From contig FN647857.1 of the NCBI GenBank assembly GCA_000310025.1, forward strand, positions 147,460 through 167,959: a DNA stretch of 20,500 bases. Reading direction: 5' to 3'. Shown piece after piece: positions 9,678 to 20,322 of the stretch. Under the pieces are notes generated by a model. The model saw only the letters and a program-made list of their open reading frames with translations, was not told the origin of the DNA and searched no databases. Source of the DNA: Ectocarpus siliculosus. Lineage: Eukaryota; Sar; Phaeophyceae; Ectocarpales; Ectocarpaceae. Position 1 is the stretch's first letter. Every line of letters starts with the position of its first letter. Made by a program: the position numbers and the translations under genes.

Positions 9678-10662
9678 ATCTGCGGACATGCATATCGTTT
9701 GGTGTTTTCCTATTTGCAAGACTTGTTCTTGCAACCCAATACTACGTTGGGTGTTGGCGGGAACTCTGAGGCACGCTTTGGTTCCGCAATTTTGGAGCCT
9801 TGCAATTTTTCCCGTCTCCGCGCATGCTCACTTGAAGCGCAGGAATGTGTTCGCGATGGGATTCGACAAGACCCCAATTTTTAGCGTGTGTGTGGGTCTC
9901 CTTCAGGTCTGCAACCTGGAGCAATGTTTCACCCACGCGACGAATATTTAATACAGGGATGCAGAGACATCATTAAAAGTTGTATCAACGACAACAACGT
10001 TTTCGATTCACACCCTCCTATCAATTAGGAAAAAAAGTCGAACATGCCCACACTTTTAATGCCCTAGGCAAAACAAGCACCCTCCAAGACCCACAGGACC
10101 CCGCTTTCATCCGCACACGATGCATGTTAACCATAAAGTGTTGCCGGCACGAACACACACATTACGAACCAAGTGTAGTGTGACACATCTGGTCAGAACG
10201 CTCCACACCGACACCCACAAAACATGTCAGCGAGAATCAACATGTCACACATCACACCCCCCACCTCTCCCCGGGATGCGCCGACACCCTACCACCAACA
10301 CCCAAAACACGTTCTTCCAGCGCCCTCCGCCCTCTACACTGAGGTACCTCCCTCCCGCGCCTCTCCCTCCCGCGCCGCTATCCTCCCTTTCACGCGTCTC
10401 GTCATACCGTGGAAGCTAGCGTACTTCTGCCGCCATCCGCTCATGTGGCCCCTAACCGCAACCCGCCCATTTAGTGTACCCGCCACGGGAAGAATCGCAT
10501 CCCCGCGCGCCCCACCCCCACCCCCCTTGCCCCCCGCCGCGCCTCTCGCCCGCTTGTAGTAGCGACCTTCCCCCCCATCCGCCCCCATCCGCCCCTATGT
10601 AGACCCGTCCCCACTTCCCGCTTGTGCGCGCGCGACGCGATGCCGCCGGGCTGGATACGTGC
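9678..10662. other. No supported gene; AC-rich downstream flank of the transposase
   Basis: Up to about 10230 the sequence is mixed and shows no exon that I can support. From about 9980 to 10620 the plus strand becomes A+C-rich and then C-rich, with repeated CCTCCCGCGCC blocks near 10347-10390. Seen from the minus strand this is G+T/G-rich, which matches transcribed non-coding sequence downstream of the transposase stop at 10663. It may contain the 3' untranslated region and the left end of the transposon, but I could not find its terminal inverted repeat. Confidence 0.4.
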
Positions 10663-13214
10663 TCACGAATTCCTCTGGCGGTTGTAGTCCGGCCTCCACT
10701 GCTTCTTCAACTCCAGGGCCGTGCGGATAGCCGCTCGGGCAGGGGTCTCACCGCTCCTCGAAGGAGCCGGCTGCTCCGTTTGCCAGTCATCCGGCAAGGT
10801 GCGCTGCGTAGCACAGAGGGCCGGCCGGTTGCGTCCGCTGCGCGAGTCCTCCTCTGCAAGCTGGATCGGCGATACCTTCTCGTCTTGCAGAAAGTTGTGC
10901 AGATGGAAAAGAGCCGTGATGAGATCCGCGCGTCCTGCGAACTGCACGCGGAGAGGTCTCCACAGAATGCCCCAAGTCGAAACCAGGATGCCGAAGCTCT
11001 GCTCGATCTTGACACGAAGCTGGCTCAGGTGGAAGTTGAACGAGTCCTCCCCCGCCGGCAGCAGCCTCCCAGGGTACGGAGTCAGAAGCTTTTCTCCAAT
11101 GGGGTAGGCGGCGTCACCAATGATGTGAAATCCGGTGGGCAAGCGGGCGACGGCCTTGGCGAGGGAAGATCGATTCCATGCTACCCAGTCGTTCGTAGAG
11201 CCTGGTGAGATCGCCGACATCGCGCAAAACCGGTAGTCGGCGGTGCACATCGCTTGTACGTTGATGCCGTACGCGGACTTGCTGCCAGAGTAGTACGCGA
11301 GGACGTTGGCGGTGTCTTTCGCATACGGAGCCTTGGCCTTGATGAACAGACCATCCACGGCGGCGACGACCCAGGAGAAAATGCCATCGGTGCTCTTCTC
11401 CTGCATTTGTAGACGGCAGACACGAGGGCGGGAAAGTAGCAGTGTCGGGAAGGGATATAAAATAAGTCGAGAGATACGTTGACAAAAATTGGTAACAGTG
11501 TTCAGCTGTACGTTGTGTGGGTTGATGTCATCGGCGACGGCGCCATCGCCAGCAACGGCGGGCATACCATGTAAACTGAGAGTTGGGCCGTTTGATAATC
11601 CTAATCATAATCATGCGTCACGTACAGCGGTACAAAGGTATCAGGGCATTTTAGAGCCACGGAGGTGACTGCATTGATTCCACACTCTTGTATCGCTAAA
11701 AGCTGTTGCCGGGCCACTGCTGTTGCGGGGCCGAACCAACGTGGCCAGCATACACAAAGGATGACAACAACATTTATTTGTAAAGGACACCGAAAGCTGG
11801 CGAACCACCCGGGACCCGGGGGATATTTTTCGGTTCGAACAATGCTGACCACGATGAGAACCCGAACTCGTACCCGCCGGCGACAACACTTTTGTTTCTC
11901 TCTTATCAACGAGGGCTGCGTATAGATAGTCCTCCCTACGCTAAAACGGCTGGAAACAGCAGACGTGAAAAAATACACGATATCCCGCGGTTGGTCGAAA
12001 GAATGCCGCCAAGAATAACCGTAGTTGCAGTACTGACCACCGTTAGGTCTCACCTTGAATCTATTGGCGTTTCGCATGCAGCCTTCCTCGGTCAGGGGGA
12101 AGTCAAATGCCCCAATCGCAGGCGTCTCGTTGATGGCATCGATCACTTGCCACAAGATGTCGAACGTGACCGCCCTCGACAAGCCAAACATGAGGGCAAC
12201 ATCCCAGTAACTGCCGCCAGCCAGGATCCTCAACGCCGCGGCAACGCGGACTTCCACAGCTATGGCGCCGTTGGTTGGCGATCGCAGTGCTGTGGGGTTT
12301 CCGAGCGACGCGCAGATAACGTTTGCAGGATGAGCGTGAGTCGTTCAGGACAGAAGTACGAGTGTCAAAGGGGGCATGTTTGCAATCGCCAGCACCTAGT
12401 TTAGCAACCTACGACGGGGGGCGCATGTTCTCCGCAAACTCGTCAGATTGCCGGCCCAATCCACCTACCTATGTACTACGGTACGGAGACGGCTCTGTGT
12501 TCATCACCTACGTACGCATTTTGCACATGATGAGCACGTGTCGACAGCTGTTGTGTCATTGCGGGATACGACAATTTGTATCGGCTCCCGACGAGGCTGT
12601 ATTTGTTTAGTGAGGCCGGCGTGTACTGTACGCCCTGTGAATACTGCTGCACAGTAGTGAGCGTCACGAATAGTACCTCCGCCTTTAACCCATACAATGA
12701 CCGCTGCTGTACAAGTATGTGTCTTGTAACAGTAGATCGTACAATACTGCTGCTGCGCTGTACGTACCCTGCTGCCGCATGTTCGACGAGCGAGTTGCTT
12801 TTTTAAAAAAGGCAGCAGGAACATAGACTACAGCAGTAGTCTATGTACAGCACATGTTTTAGACTTGTGCTCTTCCCCGTTGCTTTCTACAAATACACCC
12901 AGAAGAACCCTCATCACGCATACCTGCCGTGGGCGGCTGCATCTACACATCAACACTCACCGCCGAACTGCTGCGTTGACTTCCAGCGAAGGGCGGAGTA
13001 GCTCGACAAGCTTGTGGAAACTGCCTTTCTCCATGCGGTACGACCGCCGCCACCCGTGCCGTTTATCGAGGTCCGCCTCGTGTTGAGCCCACGGAAGACG
13101 CTTGGGCTCGTAGATGGGCTCCCGTTCCTGAGGGCAGTGGGCACGATGAGCCTCTCCTGCTGCCACGACGCCCGCCGCCACTACTACGACCCAAGACTGT
13201 GAATCTCTTGTCAT
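10663..13214 (-). CDS. PIF/Harbinger-type DDE transposase, three exons, probably inactivated
   Basis: Exons on the minus strand are 13214-12961, 12289-12054 and 11400-10663 (TGA at 10663-10665). The last carries the DDE nuclease that cuts and joins DNA: first Asp in VVAAVDGLFI, second in IIGDAAYP, Glu in VKIEQSFGIL, then the family's LHNFL. The INVQA/STND region between is also typical of DDE_Tnp_4 proteins. The middle exon has the helix-turn-helix-like RVAAALRILAGGSYWDVALM. Exon one has YRMEKGSFHKLVELLRP. The intron 12053-11401 joins NANRFK to EKSTDG in phase with GTGAGA and TGCAG. Two problems suggest decay. The exon one donor (CGGCG|GTGAGT) leaves two bases while exon two also opens with two, so they do not join in frame. 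The basic N-terminus from ATG 13311 (MPERGKRQDP) is in another frame from exon one around 13200. A small missed exon could explain the first. Length (~400 residues) suits the family. Confidence 0.8.
12290..12960 (-). other. Presumed intron 1 of the transposase, with repeated CTGCTGTAC-type motifs
   Basis: It lies between the GTGAGT donor at 12960 and the CCCCACAG acceptor at 12290. The part from about 12620 to 12850 carries many variants of CTGCTGTAC, TACTGCTGC and their complements GTACAGCA/CAGCAGTA. No additional exon that would repair the phase clash was found. Confidence 0.5.
12798..12846. repeat. Two perfect palindromes: CTTTTTTAAAAAAG and an 11-bp hairpin
   Basis: CTTTTTTAAAAAAG (12798-12811) is a 14-bp perfect palindrome. 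Ten bases later ACATAGACTAC (12821-12831) and GTAGTCTATGT (12836-12846) form a perfect 11-bp stem with loop AGCA. They could be cruciform sites, or an end of a small element within the intron. Confidence 0.8.
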
Positions 13215-13311
13215 GGGCTACATCCTCCTCGTCGATAGCTCGCCGACGGCGCTTCTCCCGGCGTTGCGCTGCGATTCCCCTGGGATCTTGACGCTTCCCA
13301 CGCTCAGGCAT

Positions 13312-14714
13312 GGTAGTGGAGTTGCCTTGGGAAGCACTTTGGGGTGCTGTTGGTGCTGTCTAGGTGTGGTGTGATGAAGACAGCACGCGTGACCGGTGTC
13401 TGCTCCGGTAGCCGAAAAAAGCGGGAAATTTTTCACCGAACTGCTTATGTTCACTTCCATGGTTATGAACATGATACATTCTCACACACACACGACGCCT
13501 CCAGGGCGATCCGCTAGAGCAACGCTCACACAACGTTGGAAGCGGCAGCAAATGCGAAGAGCCCGAAGCATCACAATCGTTTGACATGAAGGATGTGATG
13601 TCAATGCAAAGGGCAGATAAAAGCCACCAACGACCAGCACGGACTTCACGGACTATTTGTATTGTTTCCACGTATTCATCGCTCTGCTCAAAACCAAACG
13701 CTGGAGGGCCTCTTTTCTGGAGGCGACCTTCCTCTTCCGAGTGGTGCTGGTGGTGCTGGTGCCTGAGCATGTGGCGTGAATCGTCCATTCGTCTTCGACC
13801 GCTTTTGCGTTGTCGCTTTGCCTTGTGTCGCGGCATGTGTGGGGCTTGTGTGTGGCCCCTGGTGTGCTGCTCTGTAGGGCAGTGGATGTGTGGGTGTGTG
13901 TGCGTGCGAGCTGTCTGTGCGTCTCTCACACCGGCAACCAAATCACAGAATATCTCACGAAATTTCGTTTCCATGAAAATCGGAAAGATGGGTCTTCTTC
14001 GGAATTTCGAGAGGAATCGTTTGCCGCACTCTATTTTTAAATCGAACGGGTGGGTCTTCCAGAATATTGCGAACGGATTGCCCTCCCAGATTCGGTTTGA
14101 GGGGCATAACTTCGTCATTTCTTGATATTTTTTTAATCGGAAAGATGCCTCTTCTCCCAATTTTCAAGAGCTGCCGAAATCCGGCCTCAGATTTTTTCTC
14201 TGAAATGTACACCCTCCAGCAGATTGCGAACGAAGTATTCTGGATATTTCAAGGAATGATGAAAAAAAAAATCGCTCCGTAGAGTTCCGCGCCTGGAGAC
14301 AGGGCGTTTTACGGTGTTTTCGAAATTCGGAACGACCACCCCTACCCCGAGATATGTGTACCTAAGTGCAGGGTGACAAAGTGAATCGGAAGTCCAAGTG
14401 GACCATATGTGCGGTACACCCTGTTTTTGCTGCGGTGTACGATACCACAGCAGCAGTAGCTTGTGTGTGTGGTGTGTGTGTTTTCGTCACATGTATGTTG
14501 GGCGCGAGGCTGTGCCGTTCGGTACATGTTTGACTCACCAGTCTACGTCACTCCAAAAGATTCAGCAGGAATACAATAAATTGTACCACTGTACTTAAGA
14601 CCAGACGAGCAGGCTTGAATGTGCGGTGTCTCACTGCACGATGTCCAAGCGAATTGACCTCATTCATGAACGATGTTGCAATATTTTCTCTTCTCTGGAC
14701 CTCTATGCTGGCAG
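13312..14714. other. No supported gene; 5' flank of the transposase and degenerate repeats
   Basis: The longest open frame (minus, 14160-13360) is Arg/His-rich, crosses the repeat described separately, and overlaps a plus-strand frame of similar length (13586-14125); neither resembles a known protein. The part next to 13311 is where a transposase promoter would lie, but I see no defined promoter motif. TGTGTGTG-rich sequence occurs at 13840-13910 and 14460-14490. Confidence 0.4.
13975..14245. repeat. Degenerate ~158-bp direct repeat
   Basis: ATCGGAAAGATG occurs at 13979 and about 160 bases later near 14138. ATTGCGAACGGA near 14065 recurs as ATTGCGAACGAA near 14222. Weaker matches (TTCGAGAGGAA/TTCAAGGAATG) lie around them. 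The unit is A/T-richer than its surroundings. Confidence 0.55.
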
Positions 14715-14988
14715 GTTGCGAGCACTTTCAAGATCGGCCACGATAAGGTAAGACGCATCAACAACCACTGGTGGGATCACCGCCAGCTTTACGAGACCAC
14801 CGCCGCGGGGAGAGGCAAGACGGCAAAGAAGCATGATGGGCGACGCCGTCCCACCGAAGCACAAGAAGATCAACTTTCGCGAGTTCATCGACGACGAGCA
14901 CAAGGCCCGTCGTCAAGTCTTTCGCCGCACGGTGGCAGAATGGATGAACAGGACTTGCAACATGGAGCAGCCGTCCAACCGTTCGTAG
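14715..14988 (+). pseudogene. Helix-turn-helix-like fragment with a frame change, possibly transposon-derived
   Basis: A strong acceptor (TTTTCTCTTCTCTGG...CTGGCAG) precedes GTTGCGAGC. The first frame reads VASTFKIGHDKVRRINNHWW, resembling a DNA-binding helix-turn-helix, and continues basic to about 14840. From the ATGs at 14833 and 14836 another frame becomes the protein-like one, containing KINFREFIDDEHKARRQVFR and ending at TAG 14986-14988. The overlap suggests a one- or two-base indel. GATAAG|GTAAGA near 14748 is also a good donor, so an intron is another explanation. I do not recognise the family. Basic composition, a break and transposon neighbours suggest a decayed mobile-element gene. 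Confidence 0.3.
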
Positions 14989-15068
14989 TAGTACAACCAG
15001 GAGTCAAGAATGAATGAGCATAGTGCGAGTTTTCAACCTGGTGTAAGATGTGTTTGTTTGCCGTCCAG

Positions 15069-15457
15069 ATGTTGAAATCGCCATCCGAACAAGATCAGAT
15101 CCCACACGAGCAAATGCTACGCGCCATCCCCAAATTTTCATTTTCTCATCGTCTCATCAACAAAGCGACACGGACGACTCGGCCTCGTCCGGAAAGAGCA
15201 CTCCCCACGGATGTCATCTGCTACATGTGCTTAGTCAGCGATGCACTGCGGGGTGTGGTCACGGTGTGATGATGGTTTGGCGATTTCACCACTTTTCCAC
15301 TCAGCGACGAACACCGGCAACACTCACATCGTCGAAGAAACTCACGCCGCCGAAAGCTAGTTACGTTAATGACGAAAACATCATCATGATGTCGAGAGAT
15401 CTGCGAAAAGACGGGACGAGTAGAACACATCTTGCGTACAACCCGTATGACGAGTGA
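15069..15457 (+). CDS. Possible exon or frame of unknown protein downstream of the helix-turn-helix-like fragment
   Basis: The acceptor TTTGCCGTCCAG (ending 15068) opens a frame that stays open to TGA at 15455-15457. It contains the acidic Ser-rich SSSHQQSDTDDSASSGKSTP and ends THLAYNPYDE. A second acceptor (CACTTTTCCACTCAG, ending about 15304) lies inside it, so only its 3' part may be exon. Another frame from 15069 is also open for 66 codons and cannot be excluded. No family is recognised; it may belong with the fragment at 14715-14988. Confidence 0.2.
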
Positions 15458-16932
15458 CTGACCCGTCTGGGCCTTGTAGTATACTGCAGTAGGTTCCGGG
15501 AAAGCGTTGTCAACGAGAGCAAAAGACGGTCGTCGGTGTGTCACTTGTTGAGTTTCACGTGTGTGCGCCTGAAAAACCTAGGTAGGGTGAGGTGACTACT
15601 TGTTGGTTCCTTGCTATTTCGGACTGTTTCACTCCACCGGCCTTGGTCGTGTCGTGACAATGATTTCACTGATTGAGCCTTTTTCATTCCTTCTCCCGGC
15701 CCTTATCGCGGTAACCACAGTTTGACAAAAGAACGCAGAATCATTCTTACGCACCATCCACGCTGAAGTTCAGGGAACGTTTGTCATCTTTGGAAGTAAC
15801 GCCATATAAATCCCGTATATCATTGCTTGTGCTAAGGAGACAACGGACTCAATGCACGCAATGTGTAGCTTAAGCACACGAGGATGATTTTAAACTTCTC
15901 CTCTCTGCAAGTTACTGGATGGAAGGAACCCGGCGGGATACACATGCCATCAAACCGCATATCCGCACATTGTCAGATTTGTCGGATAGATGGCGCACGT
16001 GCGCAGGTCGTCCGGCATGTGAACCGCACTAGGATTTCATGTACGTGTGTTTCATCCCGACCTCTGTGAAGAGTGCGTGGGCGACTGCAGAGATTCCCAA
16101 GAGGCCAGACCGCACGTGTCGTCATTTTTCTCATGCAAGAGCTTGGAAATGCCCAACAGCCTAAAGCTTATCCTTCCGTGGCGTGTTGACTCCACGAAAC
16201 ATTTCTTTAGATTTGTTGTACACTTAACTTTCGGTTGTCGGCATCTCATGTGAACGTTGACGTTAGGTCTTCGTTGCGTGGCCACAACCTCCACGGACGG
16301 TTTCACCTTTTTTCCATCCCAACTCTGATCTTAGCACCCTGACTTGTGCTTCGCACGTGAGCTTTCGGCAGTGAGCGGTCACGGCTACTTCATTCTGGAA
16401 GGGTCTATGGACAGGTGAATCAGTCAGTTGTACCAGTACAAGGCAGTTGGAAAAAAAAAAACGGAAAGCTCGGTCCTCAAAAGCGCTTCTCGCAGGCTCG
16501 GTCGACGAACGCCGCCATCTCGTGAGTTGTAACCCCAGTCGGAATCCATTACTTGGGACAAGTTGTGCTTGGATGCTGTCCATCGCCCAGCGTGGCGGCC
16601 TTGTTGTTTAACGGGGGCTTGGTTCCCACCTTCTGCAATACAACAGCTCGATACGCGGGCACAAAACGTGAAAACGAGCTGGCTGGGCAGAATCGGACTC
16701 TCCAAATCTCGGTCTGTCACGGCCGGCCAGGAGGATAAATCAATCGTCATGACACTCGTTTCACCTTCACGCACGCAGTCAGGCACACCAAAAAACGCGC
16801 CCCACTATTGTTGCCTTCTTTCACATTGCAGTGTCGCTCATATCTCCGCCAACACCCAGGCGGAAATCCCTCCGGGCCCCGGCGAACACACGCCGCACCC
16901 CCCCCCGGCAGACCCCCTCCTCCGCCAACGTT
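15458..16932. other. No confidently supported gene; includes the 3' flank of the Tudor-like gene
   Basis: Weak candidate exon-like stretches exist: 15931-16010 after TTCTCCTCTCTGCAAG, and 16570-16735. In both, frames of similar quality overlap on both strands, so I do not call them. The part just below 16933 should hold the 3' untranslated region of the minus-strand gene. Confidence 0.35.
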
Positions 16933-19900
16933 TCACTCATCATCATCCCTGGCCTTCTTCCTGAATTTGCCCCTGTTGCCGGGACCCTTTCTCTTCTTAA
17001 ACGACACCGCCGGTCCACCGCCCTCCCCACCCCCGGCGCCCGCCGCCTCCTCCTCGGGGCCGCGGGGAACATCCTTCGCTACCTCGAAACCCTTGTACTT
17101 GCCGGTGCCCCACGGGTCGTAGGACCCCATGGCATCGTCCGCGTCCATCGCTTCCACCAACATCTGTTGGGAAAAAATCATGGTCACCAGGCAAATCAGC
17201 GGCCGGCGGCGGCGGTGGCGGGCAATGGGATGGGTCACTACGATACTGCTGTAGATTTTGAGGTGGCTGTGGCGCTTTATCGTTGCACCGTTTCGCGCGT
17301 GGTGTGACAGGAACACTGCTGTCAAGGCTCGAACGGACGCGATTTCGCCAGTGGCGAGCGTGGGGAGGCGGGGCTACGACGTCTCTGCACACAAACCCCA
17401 ACCACCGGGTGGTTGCAACTACGCCGTCACAGTGTCCGGGGGGGCGACCAAAAGCCCACACCACACTGGAGGTCTCAATAATCGAGGCGATCGGTGAGAG
17501 AGTAAGAGCCGAGCTGCTCTGCACCGCGCCAAGCCAATGAACCCACCGACCTTCCTTCCACAGAGGGCTGTACACGGCTTCGAAAGGATTACAGAGGGCA
17601 CAAAGCGGCAAGGGACCAGAGAGTACAAAGGTTCCGCATGCATGCACTTGCTGCCGAGCCCCGTACGCACACCCACCTTCTCTCGCTCTGTTTTTTCTTC
17701 CCGTTTTTGTTTCTTCGCCTTCTTGACCTCCTTCTTTACGCGCCTGGTCTCCGCCTCCGCAACCACGTCCACCATGCGTACGCTTACCTGGAGGCATACG
17801 TGCAACGAGCAAGTTTTGTTTGTCGCCGCCAAGCAAAAAATGAGGAGGGGTGGACGTCTCCATTTCATTCAGAAGACCGCGGTGGGTGTTTGCGGCAAGG
17901 CGCGGGGCATCGCTTGGAGATGTCTCGCCCGTGGTGTTCGTTGGTATGCTTTGCATTGCAATGCGTTGGGCGCGTGAACTATTTTGAGCAGCACAACGGC
18001 ACAGGACCACTGCTGTTCAACCCACGAACAGTACGTCATCATCAACAACAACACCAACACCTGACAAACACAGGATTCATACTCTCGATACACCATGTAG
18101 CAGCGGAAGTCGACCTCCTCCCATCGTTCGTCGCATAAAATACCCTACCCTTACCCTCGGATCGATGTACTGCTATCCGGTTCCATTTATTTTTTTTCAT
18201 TTTTTCGTATTAAGGGCACGACTGGCAACACCCCCATAGTCCTTCCTCACCGTCTGCCACCCCCCTAGCCCGGTGTTCTCGTCCGGTGGTGGTGGAGGAG
18301 GCATTTCCTGAGGGGGGGGCCACGCCCCCCCCTCCCCGGCCGGAAGACGCACCGCCGCCGCCTGCACCCCTCTCAAAACCGTCTCCTTCTCCGCACCTGC
18401 CTCAAAGTAGGCCAGGTCTATCCTGAAATGTGCCCGCGTGGGGTAGGGGAGGGTGGGCACGATGTGAAGAATACGGCAAGGGCATGCCTTATATTGTACG
18501 GAGGAAGGCGTGGGTGGTGCGGGCCGGAGCGGGGTGTACTCATAGTGTATGCCATAGCCGTTAGACTTCGCAGTCCTACAAAGCCGGGCGGAGCACGCCG
18601 GCTTTTCACCGGACCAAGCGAGCGCATCACCTAGCGCGAAGCGCCGTCAGGTATCCGGAGAGTCTCATGGAGGGATGGCAGAGCACACCAAGGCGGGGCA
18701 TGGTATGTCAGAACAAGGGGCAGCTGGGCGGTGACAACTCCCTGAACATGGCCAACAAAGGCAAAAGCACCAATGCACCACAGGCGGGCGGTACCGGTGG
18801 GCATGACTTAACTGGACACCATGTCAACAACCTCTTCTTGTGGGGGTATCCTACCCGAAACAATGTGTATGGTGCTGCAGAAAAATCCTATCCTGCAGCT
18901 CGAAAAGCCAACTTGGCACCAACACTTTTAGTTTCCAGAGGGGGGCTAAAACGCCGCCGTACAGAGTGAACCCGAAAAGTTCGAAACAAGAAAGCGGAAC
19001 AATCCGCGTTCAAGCCTCTCCTCGTCACTCACAGCCGTATGCATATGTGCATGTTTACACATCGCGAAGACCAACGCTGGAAGGGGATCTATCTTGATCG
19101 TGAGCGTGGAATATGAAACGCACATTTTATTCCTGATCGCGTATCAGGGACATAGGAAACGCTTGTAGTTTTCCCGATGGGTCGTCAGGACACAAAAACC
19201 ACACTCATACCCTTTCCCGAGATAGTATGTCCGGAGAGGGACGCAAGCATCGTACGGACAATGTACAGTGTTTGGGGGGGAAGCTGACACGAGAGCGCGG
19301 GACCCTGGTGTTGCTAGCAGCCTCTTGGAGACAAACAAAAAAAAAATCACTCCATTGCTCTCACCGCCGCGTGGTAGCGATGGGTCCAGCCGAGGAACCA
19401 CCAGCAGCGGTAGCGTCATGCGGTGGTTGTTCCGAGTCGGTTACCGCTAGCACTACCGCATCGACCCACAGGCCCTCAGAAGTCAGGAAGAACTGGCAGG
19501 CGGCATCAACCGCAAGCTTGTCTCGATGCGTCTGCGCCGGCAACGGTATGAATTCCGCCACGAAACGGACAGGCAGCACATACGGGCCCGGGTTTTAGAC
19601 CTTGCGAGCGCAACAAAATATGTGCCTGTATGGGATGACGAGAGGGACTGCCGTGAAGACTCAAAGAGGAGGAGGTAAGGGTCGAGATGTTTTGCGTCTC
19701 ACAGGCGGTAATCTGTCACGAAGGAGAAGACGGGAGCAAAGCCATGGCCCAGGCAAGGAGGACTGTGACCTCAACTATACGACTTCACCTGTAGCATCCG
19801 TAGGGCGAGGTCCAATCAACCACGCATGCCACCACAGACACAAGGACCTTCCTCCCCACCTCAAAGTTGCGAACGCACGCACGGGTCTCGACAATGTACT

Positions 19901-20287
19901 GTGCACACCAAACAGCTTTTTCAAAACTGTACGGAGGTCGCACAATACGCTCCCGCGATTCAACCAAGTACGACGACCAGAAGACGACTGTAGCCCAAAA
20001 CCGCCCTCCGTCTTGAGACCATAGCCCAAAAAAACAGCAAAAAAGCGGGGTCGGGTGCCACGACCCCCTTCCATCCACAACAAAAAACAACATTGACAGT
20101 ACTATTTCATTTGATCAATTTCCCACCGCACCTGTCCGTCCAGATAACACTGCCCCCCCTCCTCGAACACCCCGTCCCAGGCAGCTCCTCCTCCTCCGCC
20201 GCCGTCGCTCCCCTCCCGCCCAGCCACCGCCCCCTCCTCCCTCTTTACCGCACCCGCCCGAACCGATGGGTTTCCGCTTGCAGGCCT

Positions 20288-20322
<35 letters not shown>

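Larger units (their letters stand above)
10663..13311 (-). mobile_element. PIF/Harbinger DNA transposon body (ends not located)
   Basis: Bounds given are those of the transposase frames only. These elements normally have terminal inverted repeats, 3-bp TWA target duplications and often a second Myb-like gene. I could not find convincing inverted ends in 9680-10660 or 13320-14700, and no Myb-like partner frame is visible. Its coding exons are GC-rich like the host genes. Confidence 0.6.

Noticed and set aside
10624-11208. A 194-codon plus-strand open frame
   Set aside because: It lies antisense to the transposase nuclease exon, which has a recognisable DDE pattern. The plus frame is a composition-driven shadow.
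13360-14160. A 266-codon minus-strand frame just upstream of the transposase
   Set aside because: It is Arg/His-rich, crosses a degenerate DNA repeat, and overlaps a 179-codon plus-strand frame. It has no motif and no link in frame to transposase exon one.
16424-16964. Overlapping frames of 79-133 codons on both strands
   Set aside because: Three frames of equal quality compete, none with a motif or splice-phase support.
18570-18969. Plus-strand frame of about 130 codons with NSLNMANKGKSTNAPQAGG and HHVNNLFLWGYPTRNNVYG
   Set aside because: It lies inside the 942-bp intron of the minus-strand Tudor-like gene, has no supporting motif, and its neighbours on the plus strand do not join it. It could be a nested element, but I cannot support it.
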